Shown: positions 9,030-18,095 of the stretch, in pieces
Numbering within the stretch: the first letter of the stretch is position 1
How the letters are laid out: each line of letters starts with the position of its first letter
Source of the DNA: Streptomyces sp. 11x1
GTDB lineage: Bacteria > Actinomycetota > Actinomycetes > Streptomycetales > Streptomycetaceae
DNA: 64,000 nt
Assembly: GCF_032598905.1 (NCBI RefSeq)
Contig: NZ_CP122458.1
Location: forward strand, 6,163,001-6,227,000
Reading direction: 5' to 3'
Made by a program: the position numbers and the translations under genes
The notes under the pieces: model-generated
Seen by the model: only the letters and a program-made list of their open reading frames with translations
What the model was told of the DNA's origin: nothing
Databases searched by the model: none

Positions 9030-9410
9030 GAAGACGCCGCCCGAGCGGTGCGGGTCCAGGGCGGTGGTCAGCCGGTCGAAGGCGCGGTAGACACGGCGGG
9101 AGAACGCGAGACGGGCGTGCGTGTCGGCGCCGGTGAGGTCGGGAACATCGAGCCAGGAGCGGGCGGTGGGCCGCAGGTGGTCGGACAGGATCCGGAAGGC
9201 GTCGGCGAGGTTCGCGCCGTGGCCAAAGTGCAGTGCCGGCAGCAGGCCCAACAGCACGGTGCGCACCGGGAGCCCGACCGGGCCGGGGCTGCCCTGAAGT
9301 TCCTTGTCGATCAGGGGCAGGACGCCGGAGCCGTGCAGCAGTGTGTCGAGCTGGCCGACCTTCGAGTCCGGGATCTCGGGCGGGGCGTCCGTGACCGGAC
9401 GGGGACGGCA
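9030..9410 (-). pseudogene. Transposase N-terminal fragment
   Basis: About 125 codons with the text VTDAPPEIPDSKVGQLDTLL, LPVRTVLLGLLPALHFGHGANLADAF and THARLAFSRRVYRAFDRLTTALDPHR. I recognise this as the N-terminal part of a transposase-like family common in Streptomyces, but the assignment is from memory. It is cut off at its C-terminal side where the IS5-type element begins. The C-terminal part of what may be the same family lies at 20749-21921 on the same strand. The order of the two pieces rules out one gene split by a simple insertion. Confidence 0.5.
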
Positions 9411-9500
9411 GAGCCGTGCCTTCTCCGTGTTCCGCCAGGCGTCCGGGGTGGTCACGGACCGCTTCCGTGCAGCAGCCGTATTGCGGTGGCTTCGTCGAGC

Positions 9501-10008
9501 GGGGGCACGTGGTGCGTGGCGGGACAGAGAGGCAGCTGAGGCGAGCCCGGCCGCCTTGGCGATCAGGTCGTGGTCGATGCGGGCGGCCATCAGATCAACG
9601 ATCCACGTCGCCCGCAGCCGCCCCGCCGACAGGCCCGGCAGGTGGCCGGGCGGACGGTGGACCAGCGGCCAGGAACCGATCAGGTTCTTGGCGTAGGCGG
9701 CGGTCCGCCGAGGCCTGAACAGGTAGTTGCCGCCCGCCGCGTTCGCCAGCTCGCCCAGAAGCGGGCCCCAGGCGGCGCGGGCCACCAGCGGGACGACGCG
9801 CTCGACCCCCGTGTGCAGCAGGGGCCGTCCCGTCCGAGCCGTCGCAGATGTGTGCCCCGGCTGGCAGCCGCCTCCTTCGGGGTGAGCCCGCAGCCGGCCC
9901 CGAGTCCGAGCAGGGCCAGTCCGTCGGTGCGTCCCCTTTTCCCGCCCAGCACATCCAGCGCCACGACGTCCTCAGCGGACTCATCCACGAGTACCGCGAC
10001 ACAGCCTG
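9501..10008 (-). pseudogene. Degraded tyrosine recombinase-like C-terminus
   Basis: Two overlapping minus-strand frames together give one protein. The upstream frame (about 10008-9840) reads ALDVLGGKRGRTDGLALLG, GCGLTPKEAAASRGTHLRR. The downstream frame (9785-9501) reads WGPLLGELANAAGGNYLFRP, LRATWIVDLMAARIDHDLI, KAAGLASAASLSRHAP. These resemble the C-terminal catalytic half of tyrosine-recombinase-like proteins seen in Streptomyces. A frameshift near 9790-9840 and a stop before the upstream part make it a relic. The expected catalytic tyrosine is not evident. Confidence 0.5.
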
Positions 10009-10283
10009 ACGAAGATCACGACAGTCTGGCGAACGCCCAGCTCAACGAATGTGCGGGACTCTTGGCACCAACAGGTGCTGCAGCGGATGCGGCCGGGTCG
10101 GCCCCTGCAGGAGGTGGTCGACCCGTTTCCGCTGGGAGGCGCACCATGCGATCGGCTCTTCGGTAGCTGGACGATCCGGTAGCCAGAAGGGCCCGCACCC
10201 GTGTGTGCGTGTGCCCGGGACCACAGGACGGGTGGCGTGAGAGCAAGTTCTCAGGTGCGGGGACGTTTCCGTACCCTTGCGGC

Positions 10284-11327
10284 GTGTCAACCAATGACGA
10301 TCACCGCCCGAAGGCGGGAAGGCCACGCCGCGCCGATGTCGCGCGCCTGGCCGGGGTCTCGCCCGCGACCGTCTCCTTCGTGCTCAACCGAACGGCTGGG
10401 CAGACGATCAGCGACGAGACGCGGCAGCGGGTCCTGCAGGCGGTTGCCGAACTCGACTACCGCCCGAACCGGGCGGCGCAGGGGCTGCGTCGCGGACGCA
10501 GTGCGACCATCGGCTTCGTCAGCCACGACGTGGACTTCGGGGTGTTCGCGGCCGCCGCGATCAAGGGGGCGCACGAGGTCTCCATACGCCATGGCAGCCT
10601 TCTGCTCCTGGTGAACACGGGCGGCTTGAAGCGCCAGGCGGCGCAACTGGTCGGCGAGCTGCTCGACCGGCAGGCAGACGCCCTGATCTTCGCGGCGGCC
10701 AGCACGAGGTCGGTGGTGCTCCCGGAGGAGGCTCTGCGCGTTCCCACGGTTCTCCTGAACTGCTTCACCCTCGGCGACATCGCCCCGGCGATCCTTCCCG
10801 ACGACGCACGCGGCGGCCGGGAGGCCACCAGGGCGCTGCTCGACCTCGGGCACCGGAACATCGCCTATTTCACCGGCACGGTCACCAGCTGGGCCACCAA
10901 GGCCCGGCTGCGCGGCTTCCGCGAGGCGCTGCGTGGAGCCGGGCTCGATCCGCGGGATCACACCGTTCTGCCCGGCAACTACCACGCGGACTCCGGGTAC
11001 GATCTGGCACGCAGACTGCTGCGGCGCGGCTCCCTGCCGAGCGCGATCATGTGCGGCAACGACCGGATGGCCATGGGCGCCGTACTGGCCCTGCTGGAGG
11101 CGGGGGTCCGGGTGCCCGAGGACGTGTCGGTGATGGGGTACGACGACCAGTTCCAGCTCGCGGCGGAGATGCGCCCGGCGCTGAGCACCGTACGGCTGCC
11201 CTACGACGCGATGGGCCGTCTGGCCGCCGAGCAGCTGGCAGTGGGCGGGCCCGCGCGGAGCGGGCGTACCTTGGTGCACTGCCCGCTGGTGATGCGTGAC
11301 TCCACCGCCCGGTGCGCCGGGGTCTGA
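10284..11327 (+). CDS. aglR: LacI-family regulator of alpha-glucoside operon
   Basis: A 347-residue repressor with an N-terminal LacI helix-turn-helix (ADVARLAGVSPATVSFVLNR, then ISDETRQRVLQAVAELDYRPN). A periplasmic-binding-like effector domain follows (IGFVSHDVDFGVFAAAAIKG; final MGYDDQFQLAAEMRPALSTV). The frame is open further upstream, but GTG 10284 gives the normal distance to the HTH. It is followed by a promoter with an inverted repeat (11424-11439) and a sugar ABC/GH13 operon in the same direction, so it most likely represses that operon. The name follows the Sinorhizobium aglR-EFGA arrangement. Confidence 0.85.
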   Translation: MSTNDDHRPKAGRPRRADVARLAGVSPATVSFVLNRTAGQTISDETRQRVLQAVAELDYRPNRAAQGLRRGRSATIGFVSHDVDFGVFAAAAIKGAHEVSIRHGSLLLLVNTGGLKRQAAQLVGELLDRQADALIFAAASTRSVVLPEEALRVPTVLLNCFTLGDIAPAILPDDARGGREATRALLDLGHRNIAYFTGTVTSWATKARLRGFREALRGAGLDPRDHTVLPGNYHADSGYDLARRLLRRGSLPSAIMCGNDRMAMGAVLALLEAGVRVPEDVSVMGYDDQFQLAAEMRPALSTVRLPYDAMGRLAAEQLAVGGPARSGRTLVHCPLVMRDSTARCAGV

Positions 11328-11387
11328 GCCGGGCCGGGTCCACGGCGTCACTCGTACATCCGTCGATAACCCCCTCGTAACAAGTCC

Positions 11388-11439
11388 TTGACGCAAGAAA
11401 CGGGGGGCAGCTACGTTGCGGCCACTAACCCGAATTAGT
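11388..11439 (+). promoter_or_regulatory. Promoter and LacI-type operator of agl operon
   Basis: TTGACG (11388-11393) and TACGTT (11412-11417) are separated by 18 bp and make a credible vegetative promoter. Immediately downstream, ACTAACCCGAATTAGT (11424-11439) holds the inverted pair ACTAA/TTAGT around the expected transcription start, the usual position for a LacI-type repressor. The binding protein gene starts 100 bp later. Confidence 0.65.
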
Positions 11440-11538
11440 AGTGCGATGTGGTTGTTGGTACGAGCCGCCTCTCTCCGTCAGGTGGACTCGCCTCAGATGC
11501 GCCCCTGATCCGTCGGCTCGCCGACGAAGGAGGAACAC

Positions 11539-12831
11539 ATGTCCACACGGAAGCTCATCGGCAGTGCGAGCGCGCTCGGCGCGCTCGCACTGATCGCCAC
11601 CGGCTGCTCGTCCGGATCCGGCAGCGGCACAGACACGAAGACCGTCACGATCTGGACCCAGATGGACCAGCCGATCATCGACGGCCTCAAGGCCGAACTC
11701 GCTCCGCGGGCCAAGGCCGAGGGCATCACCGTCAAGTGGCGCAGGGTCGACAACATCAACCAGCTGATCGTGCAGAAGGTGCAGGCCAACGATGCACCGG
11801 ACATCGCGCTCCTCCCACAGCCCGGCATCATCAAGGACCTCGCAGCGAAGGGCAAGGTCACTCCGCTGGACGACGTCCTGGACATGCCGGCCCTGGAGAA
11901 GAGCATGACGTCGGGAACGCTGGACGTGGCCAAGGCCGACGGCAAGACCTACGGCCTGATGGTCAGCATGAACGTCAAGGGTCTGGTCTTCTACCCGAAG
12001 AAGGCGTTCGAGGACGCCGGCTACACCGCTCCGAAGACCCTGGACGAGCTCAACACCCTCACGGAGAAGATCAAGGGCGACGGGAACACGCCCTGGTGCC
12101 TGGGCATCGAGTCCGGCGCGGCGACCGGCTGGCCGGTCACCGACTGGATCGAGAATCTGGTCCTGAGATACGGCGGTGTCGACAAGTACAACGAGTGGGT
12201 GTCGCACGGCATCAAGTTCGACTCGTCGCTGGTCCGCCAGGCCGCCGCCGAGTTCGAGAGGATCGCCTTCACCGACGGCAACGTGCTCGGCGGCCGCAAG
12301 TCCATCGCCAGCAACGCCTTCGGTACTGCGGGCAACCCGATGTTCAAGGACAAGCCGGGCTGCTACATGTACCAGCAGGGCAGCTTCATCACCGGCTTCT
12401 TCCCCAAGGACGTCCAGAAGAACCTGGACGCCGAGGTCGGCGTCTTCGGGCTGCCCCCGGCCACGGCGGACGGTGAGAACCCCGTCGAGGGCGGCGGCGA
12501 CACCGCCTCCATCTACAAGGACAGTCCGGCCGCCCGGAAGGTGATGAACCTGCTCGCGGCCACCGACCTGGGCACCACCGCCGCGACCAACGGCTCGTCC
12601 TTCATCTCCCCGCACAAGGACTTCCCGCTCGACACCTACCCGCTGAAGACCACCCAGTCGGTCGCCAAGGTCGCCTACGACTCGACCGGCTTCGCCTTCG
12701 ACGGCTCCGACCTGATGCCGACCGCCGTCGGCTCCGGCACGTTCTGGAAGGACATGACGTCCTGGATCACGGGCGAGGAGTCGCTGGACAGCGCCCTGAA
12801 GAACATCGACGCCAGCTGGCCCGCCGGCTGA
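11539..12831 (+). CDS. aglE: Sugar ABC transporter substrate-binding lipoprotein
   Basis: A 430-residue family 1 extracellular solute-binding protein, secreted as a lipoprotein. A lipobox ALIATGC lies at about residues 19-25, followed by a Ser/Gly linker and VTIWTQMDQPIIDGLKAELA. ATG 11539 has a GAAGGAGG-type ribosome binding site. Next to two MalF/MalG-type permeases and a GH13 alpha-glucosidase it is best read as the alpha-glucoside receptor (AglE type). There is no ATPase gene in the cluster. Streptomyces sugar importers of this class use the shared ATPase MsiK, encoded elsewhere. Confidence 0.85.
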   Translation: MSTRKLIGSASALGALALIATGCSSGSGSGTDTKTVTIWTQMDQPIIDGLKAELAPRAKAEGITVKWRRVDNINQLIVQKVQANDAPDIALLPQPGIIKDLAAKGKVTPLDDVLDMPALEKSMTSGTLDVAKADGKTYGLMVSMNVKGLVFYPKKAFEDAGYTAPKTLDELNTLTEKIKGDGNTPWCLGIESGAATGWPVTDWIENLVLRYGGVDKYNEWVSHGIKFDSSLVRQAAAEFERIAFTDGNVLGGRKSIASNAFGTAGNPMFKDKPGCYMYQQGSFITGFFPKDVQKNLDAEVGVFGLPPATADGENPVEGGGDTASIYKDSPAARKVMNLLAATDLGTTAATNGSSFISPHKDFPLDTYPLKTTQSVAKVAYDSTGFAFDGSDLMPTAVGSGTFWKDMTSWITGEESLDSALKNIDASWPAG

Positions 12832-12919
12832 CCACACGCGGCGGGCCGCCCGGACGCCCTCCCGGCGGCCCGCCGGCCTGACCCGACAACGAAAATCGCG
12901 TTCGTGGAAAGGAACCGCC

Positions 12920-13900
12920 GTGGTCAGCCAAATACTCTCGACGGCGCTCACGGTGCTGGTGGGCGTCGTCGCCGCCCTGGCCGTCTACTGGGCGCTCAAC
13001 AGACTCGCCGAAGCCCTGCCGGCCCCTTGGGAACACCGGATCAAGCCCTACTTGTACATTGCGCCGGCGGTCGCAGCGATCGGGGTCTATCTCGTCTATC
13101 CGACGGTCATCACCGTTGTCGACAGTTTCCGCAGCAGCGACGGTTCGGGCTTCGTCGGGCTGGACAACTTCAGCCGGCTCCTCGGGACACCGGCCTTCCG
13201 GCAGACCCTGCTCAACACGCTGCTGTGGATCGCCATCGTCCCGGCCGCCTGCATCGTCGTGGGCCTGCTCGTCGCCGTGCTCACGGACCGGCTGTCCTTC
13301 AGGGCCGAGAGGGCGGCCAAGACCATCATCTTCATGCCCATGGCCATCAGCGCCGTGGGGTCGGCGACGGTATGGCGCTTCATGTACGCCGCCCAGCCCG
13401 CCGGAACCGGGCAGACCGGTCTGCTGAACGGCATCGTCACCGCCTTCGGCCACGAACCGGTCCCCTGGCTCCAGCAGAGCACCCTGCACGCCAACAGTCT
13501 GCTGCTCATGGTCATGCTGCTGTGGGGGCAGGCGGGCTTCTCCATGGTGCTGCTGTCCGCGGCCATCAAGGGTGTCCCCGCGGAGACCCTGGAGGCCGCC
13601 CGGCTGGACGGTGCGGGCGAGTCACGGATCTTCTGGCGGATCATTGTTCCGCAGATCCGAGGCACGCTCATCACGGTCTGGATCACCGTGCTCATCACCG
13701 TCATGAAGATCTTCGACGTGGTCTATGTGATGACCAACGGGTCCTTCAACACCAATGTCGTCGGCCTGGAGTTCTTCAATCAGCTCTACACGAACTACAA
13801 CTACGGCTACGCGTCGGCGATCGTCGTCATGCTGCTCGTCGCCATCGTGCCGATCATGATCTACCAGATTCGCCACTTCAGGGCGGAGGAGTCGGCATGA
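12920..13900 (+). CDS. aglF: Sugar ABC transporter permease, AglF type
   Basis: A 326-residue inner-membrane permease. It has an extra N-terminal helix (about 8-28) before the usual first membrane span (YLYIAPAVAAIGVYLVYP), as in AglF-type proteins. The cytoplasmic EAA loop reads ETLEAARLDGAGESRIFWRIIVP (about 220-242), which contacts the ATPase. It starts at GTG 12920 and its stop overlaps the aglG start (ATGA at 13897-13900). It follows aglE by 88 bp. Confidence 0.88.
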   Translation: MVSQILSTALTVLVGVVAALAVYWALNRLAEALPAPWEHRIKPYLYIAPAVAAIGVYLVYPTVITVVDSFRSSDGSGFVGLDNFSRLLGTPAFRQTLLNTLLWIAIVPAACIVVGLLVAVLTDRLSFRAERAAKTIIFMPMAISAVGSATVWRFMYAAQPAGTGQTGLLNGIVTAFGHEPVPWLQQSTLHANSLLLMVMLLWGQAGFSMVLLSAAIKGVPAETLEAARLDGAGESRIFWRIIVPQIRGTLITVWITVLITVMKIFDVVYVMTNGSFNTNVVGLEFFNQLYTNYNYGYASAIVVMLLVAIVPIMIYQIRHFRAEESA

Positions 13901-14829
13901 CCACCCAGACGACCGGGAAGACCACCCCGACGACGGCACTTCGGCGTGGCCGTCCGATGCGGGCAGGCACCGGCGTGCCCCCCGGACGAAGCCGTGGGCG
14001 CAGGCTGCCGGCCAAGCTGGGTGTGCTGCTCATATGCACCCTGTGGATCGTGCCCACCCTCGGGGTGACCATCACATCCTTCCGCGGCGTCGACGACGCC
14101 AACTCCAGCGGCTGGTGGACGTTGTTCGCCCACCCCGGCGGATTCACCCACCTGACCTTGGGCAACTACTCCACAGCGATCGAACAGGCGGAACTCGGCT
14201 CGGCGTTCCTCAACAGCTTGGCCATCACGCTTCCGGCGGTCTTCATCCCCCTGCTCGTCGCCGCCTTCGCCGCCTACGCCTTCACCTTCATGACGTTCAA
14301 GGGACGCGACATCCTCTTCATCGTCATCGTGAGCCTGCTGGTCGTGCCGAACTACGTCGCGTTCGTCCCGATCATCAAGCTCTACGCCTCCGTGCAGCTG
14401 AACGGCACCTTCCCGGCCGCCTGGCTCGCCCACATAGGCTTCGGCATGTCACTGGCCGTCTACATCCTGCGCAACTACATGTCGACCCTGCCCAAGGACG
14501 TCATCGAGTCCGCCAAGATCGACGGCGCGAGCCACTTCCAGACCTTCTTCCGGCTGATCCTGCCGATGTCCGCCCCCGCGCTGGCCTCCTTCGCGATCTT
14601 CCAGTTCCTCTGGGTGTGGAACGACCTCCTGGTCGCCCTGATCTTCGTGGGTCCCGGCGAGAAGCAGCCGATCACCATTGCCGTCAACAACCTGTTGGGG
14701 CAGCAGGGCACCGGCTGGGAGCTGGTGACGGCGGGCGGCCTGTTCTCCATGCTCGCCCCGATCCTGATCTTCCTGGTGCTGCAGCGGTACTTCGTACGCG
14801 GCCTCACCAGCGGAGCCGTCAAGGGCTGA
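13897..14829 (+). CDS. aglG: Sugar ABC transporter permease, AglG type
   Basis: A 310-residue MalG-type permease. After a basic N-terminus it has a first span (LGVLLICTLWIVPTLGVTIT), a large extracytoplasmic loop with GVDDANSSGWWTLFAHPGGF, and five further spans. The EAA loop is VIESAKIDGASHFQTFFRLILP. It pairs with AglF as the membrane half of an importer. The four-base overlap with aglF argues for coupled translation. A 126-bp gap separates it from the alpha-glucosidase gene. Confidence 0.88.
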   Translation: MTTQTTGKTTPTTALRRGRPMRAGTGVPPGRSRGRRLPAKLGVLLICTLWIVPTLGVTITSFRGVDDANSSGWWTLFAHPGGFTHLTLGNYSTAIEQAELGSAFLNSLAITLPAVFIPLLVAAFAAYAFTFMTFKGRDILFIVIVSLLVVPNYVAFVPIIKLYASVQLNGTFPAAWLAHIGFGMSLAVYILRNYMSTLPKDVIESAKIDGASHFQTFFRLILPMSAPALASFAIFQFLWVWNDLLVALIFVGPGEKQPITIAVNNLLGQQGTGWELVTAGGLFSMLAPILIFLVLQRYFVRGLTSGAVKG

Positions 14830-14955
14830 GCCGTGCGTGGTTCGCGGCCCCGTCCGTGGGGTGCCGGGAGCCACGCAGGGCGCTGCCGCAACCCGTGTCC
14901 GCGCCTCCGCACACAACCCCCCACACGCACACCGAACAGTTGGGAACCCGATAAC

Positions 14956-16587
14956 GTGAGCAAGGCACACGACCCCTGGTGGCGTTCCGCCGTGGTCTAC
15001 CAGGTCTACATACGCAGCTTCGCCGACGGCAGCGGCGACGGAGTCGGCGACCTCGCAGGTCTGCGTTCCCGCCTGCACTACCTGGCCGAACTCGGTGTCG
15101 ACGCGATCTGGATCAACCCCTGGTACCCCTCCCCACTGGCCGACGGCGGCTACGACGTGTCCGACTACCGCGACGTCCACCCCGCCTACGGCACCCTCGA
15201 CGAGGCGAAGCAACTGATCACCGAGGCGCACGAGTCCGGCCTGCGCGTGATCCTGGACATCGTCCCCAACCACACCTCCGAGCAGCACCCCTGGTTCCAG
15301 CAGGCGCTCACCTCAAGCCCCGGCTCCCCGGAACGGGACCGGTACTTCTTCCGTGACGGCAAGGGGATCGATGGTTCCCAGCCGCCCAACGACTGGCATG
15401 CCGCCTTCGGCGGCCCCGCCTGGACCCGCACCGCGGACGGCCAGTGGTACCTGCATCTGTTCGCTCCCGAACAACCGGACCTGAACTGGGACAACCCCGA
15501 GGTTCACGCCGAGTTCGAATCGATCCTGCGCTTCTGGTTCGACCTCGGCGTCGACGGCTTCCGCATCGACGTCGCCCACGGCATGGCCAAGGACCCCGCC
15601 CTGCCGGACCTCGGGTTGCCGGAGTTCTCCGTCCTGGCCGCGGAAGGCCAGCGGGACCATCCGCACTGGGAACGCGACGGTGTCCACGAGATCTTCCGCA
15701 GCTGGCGCGCCATCGCCGACAGCTACCCCGACGCGCGCGTCTTCGTCGCCGAGGCCCACGTCCGTCCCGGGAGCCTCGCCGCCTATCTGCGCCCCGACGA
15801 ACTGCACACCGCCTTCAACTTCGACTTCCACAAGTGCCCTTGGGAGGCCGACCGGTTGAGAGAGGTCATCGACCGCAGCATCACCGACCTCGCCGCCGTG
15901 GGCGCCTGTGCCACCTGGGTTCTGTCCAGCCATGACGAAACCCGCCACCTCACTCGCTACGGCCGCGCCCACACCGGCGTGACCAACCCGATGCGCGACG
16001 GGTACCAGCCCTCCGACCTGGCCCTGGGCACCCGTCGCGCCCGCGCGGCCGCCCTGCTCATGCTGGCCCTGCCCGGCGGCGCGTACATCTACCAGGGCGA
16101 GGAACTCGGCCTCTACGAGGTCGAAGACCTCCCCGAGGGGGCCCTCCAGGACCCCGTCTGGCAACGTTCCGGCCACACGATCCGGGGCCGCGACGGCTGC
16201 CGCGTCCCCTTGCCCTGGAACGGCGACAGTCCGCCCTTCGGCTTCGGCCCTCCGGAATCCGTGCCCTGGCTCCCCCAGCCCGGGGACTGGAAGGCATACA
16301 CCGCCGAGGCCAACGAGGCCGACCCCACCTCCATGCTCCACCTCTATCGCCGGGCCCTGCGCCTGCGCCGCACCGACCCGCGCCTGAACGGCGGGGAGTT
16401 CCGCTGGCTGGACGCTCCGGAGGGCACCCTCCTCTTCGAGCGCGGCAACGGTCTGCTGTGCGCCGTCAACCTCTCCGACACCCCGATCGCCCTCCCCGAC
16501 GGCTGCACTCCCCTGCTCTCGTCGGGACCGACTGCCGAAGGCGCTCTACTGCCCCCGGACAGCACGGTCTGGCTGCGGCACGGTTGA
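14956..16587 (+). CDS. aglA: GH13 alpha-glucosidase
   Basis: A 543-residue glycoside hydrolase family 13 enzyme without a signal peptide, so it should hydrolyse imported alpha-glucosides in the cytoplasm. It has AVVYQVYIRSFADG and GVDAIWINPWYPSP. The nucleophile Asp is in GFRIDVAHG (about residue 200), the acid/base Glu in VFVAEAHV (about 263), and the third acid in SSHDETRH (about 326). An open frame extends upstream to 14833, but GTG 14956 begins the conserved sequence. It is the last gene of the operon. Terminal specificity (maltose, sucrose isomers, trehalose) cannot be read from sequence. Confidence 0.9.
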   Translation: MSKAHDPWWRSAVVYQVYIRSFADGSGDGVGDLAGLRSRLHYLAELGVDAIWINPWYPSPLADGGYDVSDYRDVHPAYGTLDEAKQLITEAHESGLRVILDIVPNHTSEQHPWFQQALTSSPGSPERDRYFFRDGKGIDGSQPPNDWHAAFGGPAWTRTADGQWYLHLFAPEQPDLNWDNPEVHAEFESILRFWFDLGVDGFRIDVAHGMAKDPALPDLGLPEFSVLAAEGQRDHPHWERDGVHEIFRSWRAIADSYPDARVFVAEAHVRPGSLAAYLRPDELHTAFNFDFHKCPWEADRLREVIDRSITDLAAVGACATWVLSSHDETRHLTRYGRAHTGVTNPMRDGYQPSDLALGTRRARAAALLMLALPGGAYIYQGEELGLYEVEDLPEGALQDPVWQRSGHTIRGRDGCRVPLPWNGDSPPFGFGPPESVPWLPQPGDWKAYTAEANEADPTSMLHLYRRALRLRRTDPRLNGGEFRWLDAPEGTLLFERGNGLLCAVNLSDTPIALPDGCTPLLSSGPTAEGALLPPDSTVWLRHG

Positions 16588-16662
16588 CGGATACGGACAA
16601 GCCCTGGTCCGTCCAGGGCGAGTAGGGTCGGGGACTGGTCCGGTGGCGTGTGACCGTTCGGT

Positions 16663-18095
16663 TTATCTGTTCGAGAACCAGTGTCTGCCGTCGAGGTCGT
16701 ACTTGTTGATGGGGTATCCAGGGGGTGTTGGACGGCCACGTCGCCGTGGATGTTGGTCAGTTGCAGGACGGTGTCGCCGGTTTCGCCGGTGATGGCGGCG
16801 AGGTCGCCCGCGAGGGACTGGACGTTGCGGGTGATGGTGCGGGTGGTGCTGTTCTCCAGGGTCCAGTCGGGACTGTCACCGTCCGCGCCGTAATGGCTGG
16901 TCTTGGCGGTGGTCAGCGTCCAGGTGCCGTCAGTTTCCTGGGTTCCGGTGGTCCAGGAGGCCAGGCGGCCTGCCGGGTCGAGGTCCCAGGTGCTGCGTTT
17001 GCCGTCGGCGGTTTGGCGGCGCACCAGGTCGTTGGTGTGGAAGCCGATGGCCGTGCCGTCGGAGTGCGTGGTGGTGCGGCCGAAGGCGTCGTAGACGGTG
17101 CCGGTGGAGATCAGCCGGTCGGCGCTGTCGTAGGCGTACGACGTGGTCGTGGCGCCGGTGGACGTGCAGGTCTGGCCGGGCTCGGCGGTGGAGGTGGCCA
17201 CGTCGTACTGGATCCAGGTGTCCGTGGTCGGGCCCGCCAGCGTGTGGGTCGGGTCGATCACCACCGGATAGGTGACATCCGGGTCCGAGAGGAATGTTTC
17301 GCTCGGCTTGAGCACCAGCGTCTGGTCGCCGTCGGCCGCCGTCTCCACCGTCGCGCTGACCTTCGCCGTGTGCTCCGGCTCCTGGTACTTGGCGTCCTCC
17401 GCGTCTCCCCACATCAGCGGCGGCGGCGCCGCGGCGACCTGCTTGCCCTTGGAGTCCTCCCAGCGCAACCGCTGATCCGACGTCTCCTCAAGAGTCAGGC
17501 CTTCGGCCTTGACCGGCAGGCGGAACTCCATCGGCCCGCTCGGCCGCTCCCGCAGCACCACCGAGTGAGAGAAACCTTCCGGAAGTACGGAGACCACCAC
17601 ATCGCCCCCGGGAACCGTATCCGGGTAGGTGGCCGTGTTGCCCTTCAGAACCGGCTTGGGCAGAGCACCGTCCCACGCCACTCCGAAGCTCTTCTCGCCC
17701 CGGCTGACCTGCGCCAACGGCGCCGCGCTCCCGCCTGCGGAGAAGGCGATGTCAGCGGCCGCCGCCTTCGGCGCGATCTCGCCGTCCGCCTCGGACAGCG
17801 TCACATCCACCGGCCGCCACGTGCCCGCCGCGTCCTTCACCCGGATCGGACCGGTGAAGGACTCCACCGTCACCGTGCCGTCCGGATTCGCCCAACTGGT
17901 CGTGGCCTCGGTACGCGCGCCGAGGATCTCGATCCGCCGGTCCTCAAGCCGGGCCATCAGCTGCGCCGATGCTTCGTCATCGGCCTCGGCAGGGCCGAGC
18001 CGGGGCTGCGAATCAGCAGTCGTCGTCTGTGACGGCAGCGCCACCGACCGACCGGACGTTGCGACTGTTATCGCGGCCTCGGCGGCCAGCAGCAT
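16663..18095 (-). pseudogene. RHS/YD-repeat protein, internally deleted remnant
   Basis: The start of a large secreted RHS/YD-repeat protein. A hydrophobic N-terminal segment (AGALAMLLAAEAAITVATS) is followed by a beta-rich N-terminal domain (VESFTGPIRVKDAAGTWRPV ... VTYPVVIDPTHTLAGPTTDTW). The protein then jumps to late YD repeats (SYAYDSADRLISTGTVYDAFGR) near residue 300, and on to LQLTNIHGDVAVQHPLD. After that the frame is wrong. The neighbouring frame gives NKYDLDGRHWFSNR and a TAA at 16663-16665, the usual ending of such proteins. So both a large internal deletion and a terminal frameshift are present. The frame is also open upstream of 18095, so the original start could be earlier. Confidence 0.75.
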
